33,611 bases of DNA from Phaeoceros laevis (taxonomy: Eukaryota > Anthocerotophyta > Anthocerotopsida > Notothyladales). The stretch covers positions 203,723 to 237,333 of the forward strand of contig JBNGIQ010009361.1 in assembly GCA_049999765.1 (NCBI GenBank), read 5' to 3'. The translations under genes and the position numbers were made by a program. The notes beneath the pieces were generated by a model. That model had not been told where the DNA came from. It worked only from the letters and a program-made list of their open reading frames with translations, and searched no databases. This document shows positions 1 through 10,000 of the stretch, piece by piece. Every line of letters starts with the position of its first letter. Within the stretch, counting starts at the first letter, position 1.

Positions 1-23
1 GAACATGGTCATTAATCATTTAC

Positions 24-1261
24 CTTCCACTCCACAACCTGTCGGTCCAATTCCTTCAGCTCTGCCTCCAACTGTAATTGGTAGGAAATGCATAAGAAAT
101 CTCAGAGCATATTTTCTACATGCTCATCAGTACTAACAAACAAATATTTTTTTTGTAGAAATGCGCTTACTTGCTGAATGCGAACATCCATGTTCGCTTT
201 GCCACATTCTGTTTGAAGAGCTTTTCTTAAGCCAAAGGCTACACTGCTCTCGTACAAAGTTTGATATGCTGCAATCGTCTGATACAACACACATTTGCAT
301 CACATTTTGTTGATAGAAGATCAATCATTGAATTCCAACATTTCAGAAAAAAATGACTATTTGAGATTACAACTATATGAATCTCACCATTCTTAGCTCA
401 TCTCGAATACGTAGCAACAAAAGCCCACGTTCAGCACAATTGACGGTCACTTGCCTGATAAGTTCGTCAAAGCACTGCTCTACCATGACATGTATCATTA
501 GAGCAAAAACATGTTTCTGAGAGCAAGAATCCAAGGATCTTAGTATATTGAACTGTCTTTCTAAGGACATAAACCTTACTTGTGCATAAAGCTCCTCTCT
601 TATAGGGCAAATCCCTGTTTCACGTGCAGCTCGATGTTGTAATTGTTGATCAAGCTTTTCCTGCTTTGAAACACTACTCAAATTGGACTTAGGTCTTTTA
701 ACATGCAAAAATTGAGGAACATGCACATGTGTGTAGTGAACATTGTTGCAAGGAAAGAGGAACCTGTAAGTTGATGACATCCAATCGAGTAGCTGGGGTT
801 GTGGAGACATGTTGTGCCCATATTACTCCATCTTCTGTCCATTGTCTAAAACCCAATGTGTTCAAAGTTATGACACCATGGCTTGGTTGTAAGACCGACC
901 AAACTGGGTACACAATAAGCAGCACATTAGTGCTTGCCTGGGTGGTAATATTGAGTCTAAAATATCTTCAGTTGCAGAGACACTAGCTCTTTGTTCATTT
1001 GCGGGTCCACTTTTGCTGCCCTAGATACATTTTTTTCACTTCAGGATAGATATAACACATGTCTTGTATTGTTCAACGCAAATCAATTTTGCTACTTTGC
1101 AAGTCAAGCCTCAAAGAACGTTACTACTAGGATATCTTAAGTCGTCAAGAAATGATTTGGAATACCTTTGCTTTGCCAGTAGAAGATTTTGCAACAACAG
1201 CTAGTGGACTAGCATACTTCAACAATGAAGGCCACGGTTCTAATCCAGAATTGCTCCCCAT
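24..1261 (-). CDS. DNALI1: Axonemal inner-arm dynein light intermediate chain p28 (DNALI1), partial, 7 exons visible
   Basis: Light chain that binds single-headed inner-arm dyneins of motile cilia and flagella, so it should act in the sperm axoneme. Exons on the minus strand: 1261-1166, 1020-938, 845-764, 660-580, 474-388, 278-171 and 71-24; phases join cleanly to give 195 residues. Family landmarks appear in order: SLLKYASPLAVV near the start, ILDSILPPR, WTEDGVIWAQHVSTTPATR, ARETGICPIREELYAQ, CFDELIRQVTVNCAERGLLL, RIRDELRM, TIAAYQTLYESSVAFGLRKA, then a coiled-coil stretch LEAELKELDRQVVEWK. The known family is about 250 residues, so roughly the last 55 lie beyond base 1. The start is the ATG at 1261, about ten residues before the conserved LLKY. 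The donor at 937-936 is GC (GCAAGC) and that after 764 is a weak GTTCCT; the others are GT. Identity is secure; the exact N-terminus is less so. Confidence 0.9.
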
Positions 1262-2239
1262 TTTTTCGAGTTTCAAGAGTCATGCATTAACTAATATGTT
1301 TATGACACCTTAGGAGGTGGTGGAACTACTTTTTTGTGTGAGAGGATTATAAGTAGTCTTTGAAGATAATAAGGAACCTTAGGTGGTATTGCTAATTTGG
1401 TAGAGGTTATCCCTAAAAAAAGTAGAATTGCTCTTATTTTCTGGTACTTTCAATCTCAATCTTTTCATTCTCCAACATATATGGCTTTGGGATTTGCGAA
1501 GTTCCCACTAGATTTGAATAATTCTTTTTTCAATACACATATACTTGCACAAAATCTTGGAAGAGAACAAGAAGATGTATCTTGATAAGTCGTGTATAGG
1601 ACAAAAACGAATTAGACCACCAAAATGATTTCAGTATTGTTGTGTACCGTATTGATATGAGCTAGAGTCTGCTAGACTAAGCGTCAGCTAGTTGCCCGTG
1701 TTTGTAGGCTGGTGGCTGGTGAACAGGCACAACGACTGTTCTCTACTTGCCAGGAAGAGTCGCGCCGGACAGGGCCGTACTGAGCACCATGGGCGCCTAC
1801 TAGGCATGTGTTTGTCACGAGGCTCAACAACATTCGGGCAGGAGTGCATTTGCGACCCACGCAAGCTCACCAGTAAGTCTGTTCCCTTTGGAAGCTCAGT
1901 GCAGTGTTTTCGGGCTTTCGTTATCGATGTTTCTGTGCTCCTTACGATGGGTTTCTTTCAGAGCTCCTCAACTCCTCTCAAATCCTGCAGATTCTGCTCT
2001 CTGCGCGAACGGGTGCCCAGGGCCTGATGTGCACCTGGCTAACTCGAAACAGCAGAAGGTGTTACATGCTTCGGGGCATCCCCGAAAACATTCCAAATCA
2101 AGCAGCACCGCGGAATGACTTTCCTCAACACGCTGTGCTTCCCAATAACAAGAAGAATAGAGGTTGATGTTCTCTAGGTTCCAGGCCATGGCGGTGGACA
2201 CACCCTGTCCTCCCCCACTTCCGTGACGGAAAACGTCCC
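1262..2239. other. Divergent intergenic region, no gene recognised
   Basis: This 978-bp stretch lies between the p28 start (minus) and the small plus-strand ORF at 2240. Bases 1262-1690 are AT-rich with only short frames. Bases 1690-2239 are more balanced and could be 5' untranslated sequence of the ORF at 2240. A 12-codon upstream frame begins with the ATG at 2188 and stops at 2224-2226, out of frame with 2240. It should hold the p28 promoter. No repeat or RNA gene was recognised. Confidence 0.5.
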
Positions 2240-2671
2240 ATGGCAGTGGCAATGTCCCGGCGCGATCCAAAGGAACCGATCTATGATCCGCTTTATGTGC
2301 GAAGGGCCACCAGCGCAGAGGACTCCCAGGAGTACTTTGATGATTTTAGCATCTCCAACCACGTGCACCTGCCAATGCCAAGGTCCGTATCCCTGAATCT
2401 GCCCCGCGTCCCTCAGATACCATCACGACAAAACTCCCCGGTGCGCTCGTCGGATCAGACAGATTCCACAGCGGAAGCCCTCGGAAACGAATCCCGCATT
2501 GTTAAACCCACAGCAAAACCACCAAAGCTCATCATCCCGTCACCGCCCTTCGCACCACCTCCTTCCGAATACGAGGAAGAAGCAAGCTGTAGCACTGCCG
2601 CAGGATCCTTCATAGCAGAGGCTTCAAACGCGGGCAACGACGTGCAAACCAGCACTTCATGTGACTCTTAA
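2240..2671 (+). CDS. Small proline/serine-rich protein of unknown function
   Basis: A 143-codon uninterrupted frame from ATG 2240 to TAA 2669-2671. I do not recognise the family. The N-terminus is charged and aromatic (SRRDPKEPIYDPLYVRRA), followed by an acidic stretch (EDSQEYFDDFSISN), a proline-rich middle with SRQNSPVRSSD and KLIIPSPPFAPPPSEYEEE, and a Ser/Thr/Ala-rich tail. It has no membrane segment or signal peptide and looks intrinsically disordered. It converges with NEDD1, 274 bp away. The frame remains open for several codons upstream of the ATG, so an upstream exon is possible. The amino-acid composition looks coding rather than random, but nothing independent proves expression. 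Confidence 0.45.
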   Translation: MAVAMSRRDPKEPIYDPLYVRRATSAEDSQEYFDDFSISNHVHLPMPRSVSLNLPRVPQIPSRQNSPVRSSDQTDSTAEALGNESRIVKPTAKPPKLIIPSPPFAPPPSEYEEEASCSTAAGSFIAEASNAGNDVQTSTSCDS

Positions 2672-2945
2672 GGGAATCTTGCTCAGAGTTCAAACCCAAC
2701 TCCATATGAACCTAACCCAGGCCGTCTGTCGCTCAGTTGTAAAATGATACCCACCTCCGAAATCGTCGCGGCTGTCCTTGCAAATGCTCCAAATTAGGAG
2801 GACCTGAGAAGCCGGCTGGAATTTGTGAGACATAGCATGAAGGGGCATCTCCAAGATACTTAATGGGGCGTCTGTTTCCTGGAATGGGGCTTTGTGGGAT
2901 CTGGAATTTCCAGGTGGGATGGAGACGGAGATAGATCCTGCATTG

Positions 2946-5336
2946 TCACAAGTCTACAAGCCGTTGATTTTCCCGCCGTAGATGGCGAACCTCCTCTATT
3001 AGTTCTACTTGACGATCTTGCAAAGAACTCAAAGCAGCTTTCATCTCCAGCTGCTGGATATGGAATTGGCGGAGCAACTCAAGATGAAGATTTTGGACAT
3101 CCTCATGAATGGCTTCTTGTACTGCTCCAAGTGACTCTTCTAGGGCACGCTGCACCAGTTGCAAAGCAAACGAGGGGGGCTCTTGCAGTGGCTGAGAATG
3201 TCCTTGCCGATCAGAGCTGATGGAAGAGACCTGTACACCTAATGGAAGTGATGAAGGCAAGGGAGCTGCTGCAGCATCCAGTTTTGATTGCTGAGGGCTG
3301 TCACTACCCTTCACCGAGCTCCCGTTTGCCTCCTTGCTCCTGTCTTCTTTGTAGTTCGAAATGGGTGCAGACAAGAGAGTGCCAGAGGCAAAACTGTCTC
3401 CACCCGCAGGAGACCTTGGAGAAGACTTTGCCTGCACTTTATCTACATGCCTTCTGCTCGACACTGTGAATATGTCGTCTCCGAGTAGCCCTCCAGAATC
3501 TCCAGCTCGCAACACTTCAGCTGCTGCTACCGGACTACTGCTAGTTGCAGGCACATATTTCACACCTGCAACCTGGCGGGATGAAGATGAGTCGAGGTCC
3601 AGACCTTGCAAACTGGAATATGAAGTGCGTGACAATGCACCAACGTTTGACGTCGGTGTTGCAAATGTATCCAGCTCGGATGGGGCAATAGCTCCCGAAG
3701 GGATTGTCGGTGAAGCAAACCTTGATACCAAGTGTCCTTGGATAGGTGGCTGGCGGTAGGCAGGCCTGTCAGTTGGTGCATCACCACCCCATGCTTCTGG
3801 TGGAGTAGCAGAGTTTGAGGGGGACCTTGAAAGCAGTCCCAGAAGTCTACTGGCCGCTGGTGAGGCAGGAGAAGTATCCTTTTGCGCCGACAGTTGGCGG
3901 GATTCATCCCTCAAGTCTTCTAAGCTCGAAAACTTTCGAATGGCGCCCGGTGAAATTTGTCCCCAGGATGCCTTCTTCGTCATATCCCCTGAAGATACAT
4001 CTCTTCTGAAGTCGTAGTTGTCATCCCAGGTATTCGAGAGCGAAGGTGTGATGGGCTGCACATCCACAAGAGGGGAAAACACCTCCATATCATCATCTGC
4101 CCCAAACACAGAACGAGGGGTATGAAGCCGCGTGACAGACCCATTTGTCCACAGCGGACCCATCCTGGCGCCATCACTTGGCCTTCCCAGACTAGAATTC
4201 GTTATCGAGCCACCACCATCCTCCCCATTCCTTCCTGCACTTCGAGAACCCACAGCTGATGTAGGAACTCGTCCCCTTGTGTTTGACACTGGAGCTGGAA
4301 GGGGATCAGGCATGAGGACCGAATCCTCTGTAGTGACTGAGCCAAGCAAAGCCGCATCCAAAGAATTCACCTCATTCACAGCGACCGGGTTGCTACGCTG
4401 CCAGCTTAAACTTGAAACAGCCTCCGCGGCACTATACGCCCTCAAAATTGTGAACGGCTGCATCTTGTTCCTGATATCATAAAACACGACCCGCCCACTG
4501 TTTGTGCCAGCAGCTACGACCGCACCGTCATCTCTACATGCCAAGGAGGAAAATGGGGCTTCACATGGCACACAATGCACTGGTTTTTTCATGCCAGGAT
4601 CGAAAGCATATAACTTCTTGTCCAGCCCCACACTAACAATAAGCTTGTCGTTAGCAGGCGAGAAGCAAACACCAGTGGTCGGTGCTGAGTGCTGCTTAAT
4701 CCAGGATACCTTCGGTGTCCTGCCCGTGGTATCCCATAAGTGAACTGAGCCATCATCCCCTGCTGTCACCAACAAATGCCTGCTAAACCGGGAATACTCC
4801 AACACTCGTAGCACCTGATTATTTGGATCTTTCAGCTCCGCAGCACGAGTACCTGATGCCAGATTGTGCAATATAAGATCCCCGCTGACGCTTACTGAAG
4901 CCAGCTGTTCATCCCTACAGTTGTAACCAACACCTGTGATCGTCTCCACATGACCTTTCAGCCACTTGATACACCTCTTCCGCTGCAAATCCCAGACTCT
5001 AACCACCTTCCCCGACCCTCCCGAACACATGTATCTTGAAGCCTTGGTGCTGAAGCACATCGCCAGGATGGATTCCTCCACCGCATCGGCCGTGTCCGTG
5101 CTTGGTTCTGGCACAGCTCCGACGGAGAGCCCATTCTTCATCCACAACGAGATCTTCCGGTCGTCCCCAGCACTGGCAAGCACCAAATTGGTGTGGTTCC
5201 ATCTAACGCAATTGACAAGCAGTCCCGGCGAGGGTGCGTGTTGAAAGATGCACGGGTCCCCCCTCTCCACCGACACGTCGAAAAGCTTCACGGTGTCGCC
5301 TCCACACGCCGCGAGCAAGGACTGTGTCTGCGCCAT
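2946..5336 (-). CDS. NEDD1: NEDD1-like WD40 protein, gamma-tubulin complex recruiter
   Basis: NEDD1 targets the gamma-tubulin ring complex to microtubule nucleation sites (spindle, phragmoplast, cortical arrays). This single-exon frame gives 796 residues. The N-terminal ~320 residues form a WD40 propeller with recognisable blades: [91 protein letters not shown] and [16 protein letters not shown]. Residues ~320-715 are Ser/Pro-rich and probably disordered. The last ~75 residues (from [20 protein letters not shown] to [13 protein letters not shown]) are a predicted helical coiled coil, the position of the gamma-tubulin-binding region in the family. The start ATG 5336 immediately precedes the first blade ([19 protein letters not shown]). 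It is head to head with RPL36A. The absence of introns stands out against its intron-bearing neighbours. Whether it is the only copy cannot be told here. Confidence 0.9.
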   Translation of the reverse strand: MAQTQSLLAACGGDTVKLFDVSVERGDPCIFQHAPSPGLLVNCVRWNHTNLVLASAGDDRKISLWMKNGLSVGAVPEPSTDTADAVEESILAMCFSTKASRYMCSGGSGKVVRVWDLQRKRCIKWLKGHVETITGVGYNCRDEQLASVSVSGDLILHNLASGTRAAELKDPNNQVLRVLEYSRFSRHLLVTAGDDGSVHLWDTTGRTPKVSWIKQHSAPTTGVCFSPANDKLIVSVGLDKKLYAFDPGMKKPVHCVPCEAPFSSLACRDDGAVVAAGTNSGRVVFYDIRNKMQPFTILRAYSAAEAVSSLSWQRSNPVAVNEVNSLDAALLGSVTTEDSVLMPDPLPAPVSNTRGRVPTSAVGSRSAGRNGEDGGGSITNSSLGRPSDGARMGPLWTNGSVTRLHTPRSVFGADDDMEVFSPLVDVQPITPSLSNTWDDNYDFRRDVSSGDMTKKASWGQISPGAIRKFSSLEDLRDESRQLSAQKDTSPASPAASRLLGLLSRSPSNSATPPEAWGGDAPTDRPAYRQPPIQGHLVSRFASPTIPSGAIAPSELDTFATPTSNVGALSRTSYSSLQGLDLDSSSSRQVAGVKYVPATSSSPVAAAEVLRAGDSGGLLGDDIFTVSSRRHVDKVQAKSSPRSPAGGDSFASGTLLSAPISNYKEDRSKEANGSSVKGSDSPQQSKLDAAAAPLPSSLPLGVQVSSISSDRQGHSQPLQEPPSFALQLVQRALEESLGAVQEAIHEDVQNLHLELLRQFHIQQLEMKAALSSLQDRQVELIEEVRHLRRENQRLVDL

Positions 5337-5509
5337 GACCGAGCAGCTTCACCCCGTTGCTTCGTGCGCTGGTGGGAAACCCTAAACCCTAAAAAGGGAC
5401 AGCTTGCCCGTCGTTGTTTCCCTTTCGTCGGCTAGCTCTCTGCACCCCTGTGTGCGGTGACTATCGTCGTCTCAGTAGCCTGGGTGGTGGCTTCTAGCTG
5501 CCCGCAGCA
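5337..5509. promoter_or_regulatory. Divergent NEDD1/RPL36A promoter with two overlapping teloboxes
   Basis: Only 173 bp separate the two start codons. Bases 5377-5391 read AAACCCTAAACCCTA, two copies of the plant telobox AAACCCTA overlapping by one base. Teloboxes near transcription starts are typical of plant ribosomal-protein and other translation or cell-cycle genes. The motif orientation and its position 119 bp upstream of the RPL36A ATG fit control of RPL36A. Because the space is shared, it may also affect NEDD1. No TATA box was recognised. Confidence 0.75.
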
Positions 5510-6221
<712 letters not shown>

Positions 6222-7095
6222 GTTGTCAAGGCGCAGGACCGCAAGTTTGGTCTTCCGCGTGGGATGTGTTAGTGGTATTCAGTCTGAGAATGCAGCCAGG
6301 ACTCTCACCCGGTTTTGCGTAAGCCGAGTCCAGGAAGGACTGCCAATTTTGGTCTATTGTATGGGATGTAACAGTGAACACAGTATAAAGGCAACCTGGA
6401 CTCTCGCAGGATTTGCAGCTGTAGTGTTCCGGTCTTGTGAAACTTGTGACTCCTAAATTCATGAAAGAGCTGTGAACTAGATTGCCCAGCCAAGGCTTCG
6501 TGCTTGGCCAGGACTTTGAAGTTACTACTGTCTCCCTCCGGCAGTAGCCGCATCCTCCCAACGCCAACGGCACTCTCCTGGCATCTAGGAAGCTTACAGT
6601 ACCGCCCTGCCAGGTTGAGCATCTAACTCTACACTTCATTCGCCTTGAACCTTTCTGAGCTGAATGGTGCAGTAGCACCAGGCCCTGGAACTGAAGGCAG
6701 GTGAGCATTTTGTACCTCTCCCCGTCGCGCCTGTAGGTGCAAACTAGATAGCTACTAACAAGGCGATCGACACAGTCTGCTTCCGAAATTCCTTCGAGCT
6801 GGTCATGAGCTCCTTCCGTCGGGCACGGGGGCCAAAAACAGGAGCGTTCTCTCCACCAACTCTTTTGGAAGCTTCCGCCATCACCATCGTCCATAGGGGC
6901 TTTGCATCATGGTCAGTGGCGCGGTTGAATGGTTCCTGCATCACGAAGTCGGTTGTAGTCTCCAGAGTCTTCGTCGAGCTTGCCACGCCCGGACGTGCAG
7001 ACCTGATTCATGCGGTACCTTTGGTAGCCATGTTCGTGGGTTCCGTCAAGTGAGCTTCACTGCTTCTTCCGGCTCTTGGTTTCTCGAGCTCATGG
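6222..7095. other. Intergenic region, no gene recognised
   Basis: This 874-bp stretch separates RPL36A from the PPR gene. It contains a 222-codon minus-strand frame (6894-6226) whose composition (many Cys, Trp, Ser) and antisense overlap with the RPL36A 3' region argue against coding. A weak internal repeat is visible: CCAGGACTCTCACCCG near 6297 resembles CCTGGACTCTCGCAGG near 6396. The final part should be 5' sequence of the PPR gene. Confidence 0.4.
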
Positions 7096-10000
7096 ATGGC
7101 AGGAGCGAAGTCTTGCCTACTCTGTATTGGCGCTACAAGCTGGAACGGCCAATTCGGCTGTCTTTCTTCAAATGGCACGAAGAGCAGGATCAATGCGGGT
7201 GGTTTAGGCGAGGTTGGCCTCAACCGCCTCAACCGGGAGAGGTTCTTACACCTTAGGTGGAGAGGGCCCCGGAGTCTAGGGCTGCAGTGCAAAGTGTCGG
7301 GAAACGCTTTTGGTTTGAAGAAGTATGCGAATTCCCGGGTAGCCACTGCTGATATCCAGCTACAGACTTGCTTGCCTGCGCATCGATCTTGGCTGTTCAG
7401 GTCTTCGGACCTTCAAATTCTTTGTGAGCAAGGACAACTTGAAAGGGCGATGGATATCCTGTTGCTAATGGACCTGGACGGGGCTACTCCTACTGTGAAC
7501 ATGTACAGATCCCTGCTAAAGGCGTGCACCAGAAGGAAGGCCCTGGCCCATGCTAAGCAAGTGCATGCTCATTTGGTGACTCATGGTTTCGAGTCTACCA
7601 GACTTCTTTGTGAAGACGTGGTGAGCACACTTGTGAAGTGCGGTGGCCTTGAAGATGCTCTCCAAATCTTTCACAGGTTGCCTTACCGAACTGTTTTCTT
7701 ATGGACAACCATCATTTCGGGTTGCACCAATGCTGGACAAGGTCAAGAGGCGCTGAACATGTTTCGTTGTATGCAGGAGGAAGGCTTGGAGCCAAACAAA
7801 TATACTTTTTCCAGCCTTCTCAAAGCATGTGGCAGCATAGCAGACCTGCAAGAGGCCAAGCGCATGCATGCTGAAACTTCCAAATATGGGTGTGGATCTG
7901 AGGTGTTCGTACGTACTTGTCTGGTGGACATGTATGCGAAGTGTGGGAGCATCGTGGACGCAAAAGACGTGTTTGATAAGTTGTCTGTGCGAGATGTCGT
8001 GTTGTGGACTGCGATGCTTGCTGCATATGCTCATCAAGGTCTAGCAGCTGAGGCCTTGCGCCTGTATAGAAAAATGCAGAAGGAAGGTGTCAGTCCGAAC
8101 GATAGAACCTTTGTGAGTGTGCTCCAGGTATGTAGTGTACTTGCAGAAAAGGAAGACGATGCTGTAGTAGATGGTCGAAGTATCAAAGTAAACTCTCTGG
8201 AAGTCGTGAGCTCAATACATGCTGATGTCAGGAGGAAGGGCTATGAATCGGATGTTTTTGTCTGTAACACCCTCATCACTATGTATGGCAAGTGTGGAAG
8301 CATTGTGGAGGCAGAGATTGTGTTTGATGGGCTTTCTCACCGGAATGTTGTGTCATGGACTGCGATGATTGCAGCATATGTCCAGCAGGATCTAGCGGAT
8401 AAGGCTCTAAAGCTTTATGAACAAATGTGCGAGGAAAGTGTAAGTCCAAACATTCGGACATTTGCGAGTGTCCTTCAAGCATGTTGCATGCTTGCAGAGA
8501 AGGAGGACCATACCCTGGTAGATGGGCGAATGACCAAAGTGCAATCTTTACATAAAGGTAAGGCAATACATGGTGATGCCTGGAGGAAGAAGTATGAATC
8601 AGATGTTTTCATCGGTAGTACCCTTATTAGTATGTACGGGAAGTGTGGTACTATCGTGGATGCAAGGAATGTGTTTAATTGGTTGCCCGACAGAGAGGTT
8701 ATGTCATGGACTGCGATGCTTGCTGCATACATCCAGGAGGAGGAAGCTGGAACAACTTTTCAGTTGTACGAACAAATGCGAGAGGACAGAGTGAGTCCAA
8801 ATAATCAGACATTTGTAAGCGTACTCCAGGCGTGTGCCATGCTTGCAGACAAGGGAGACCCTGGAATTCTCGCTAAAGAAAGTGCTCTGGAAAAGTGCAG
8901 GGCAATACATGCTGAAGCTCTGCGGAAAGGCTGGGGCTCAGATGTCTTTGTTGGAAATACCCTTATTCGGTTTTATGCAAAGTATGGGACTCTTGAAGAC
9001 GCGCAAAATGTGTTCAATGGGTTGTCAAAACGTGATGTGGTGTCGTGGACTGCTATGATGTCCGCTTACACTCGGCAAGGTCAGGCAGAGAATGCCTTGG
9101 CCCTGTGTGAGCAAATGTCAGAGGAAAGATTGAGTCCAGATGATTGGATGATTGTTGGCATGCTCCAAGCATGTGGCATGCTTGCGGAAAAGGAAGAACC
9201 TGCTGTCCTGGATAGTTGTCTGTTCAAACTAAGGTGTCTAGCAAAGGTGAAGACAATACATGCTTATGCCTGCAGGAAGGGTTACCAGTCAAATGGCTTC
9301 ATTTGTAGCACCCTAATTACTATGTATGGCAGGTGTGGGAGCATTGTTGATGCACGTGATGTGTTTGACATGTCGTGTCAAAAAAGTGTGTTGGTGGGGA
9401 GTGCAATGCTTGCTGCATATGTTGAACAGGGCAATGCACAGAAGGCCGTGGAGCTGTACATGAAGATGCACGAGGAAGGCAGGAGTCCAAATGACCGGAC
9501 CTTTGTGAGTACACTCCAAGCATGTGGCATGCTTGCAGAGGTAGATGTCGTGGCAGATGGGTGGCCCTTCAGAGGAAAGCCCCTAGGAATAGGGAAAATG
9601 GTACATGGTGATGCTTGGATGAAGGAAGGCGGGAATTTTGATGTGTTTATAGGCAGTGCCCTGATTAGTATGTACGGAAAGTGTGACAGCATTTTGGATG
9701 CGCAAATTGTGTTTGATGGGCTGTGCCAGCGTGATGTGGTTGCCTGGACTGCCATGCTGTCAGCATATGTTGAGCAAGGCCAGGCAGAGGAGGCTCTGCA
9801 AGTTTATGGTCAAATGCAAGAGGAAGGTGTGAGTCCAAATGATCGGACCTTTGTGAGCGCTCTGCAAGCATGTTGCTTGCTTGCAGACAAGGAACGTGCC
9901 ATTTCTGTTCATGGGCAACCCACCAAAGTGAAGGCCTTAGAAAAAGGGAAGGCAATACATGTGAGCACTTGGATGAAGGGGTACAATTCAGATTTTTTCG

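Noticed and set aside
1140-1310. Plus-strand reading NTFALPVEDFATTASGLAYF as a possible transposon or novel exon
   Set aside because: The minus strand of the same bases encodes the conserved first exon of p28 (SLLKYASPLAVV), so the plus reading is a shadow.
5377-5391. Interstitial telomere repeat
   Set aside because: Only two overlapping units occur, located in a ribosomal-protein promoter, which fits a telobox rather than a telomeric remnant.
6226-6894. 222-codon minus-strand frame between RPL36A and the PPR gene
   Set aside because: Composition is Cys/Trp/Ser-heavy with no motif, it runs antisense to the RPL36A 3' end, and no splice-linked extension is visible.
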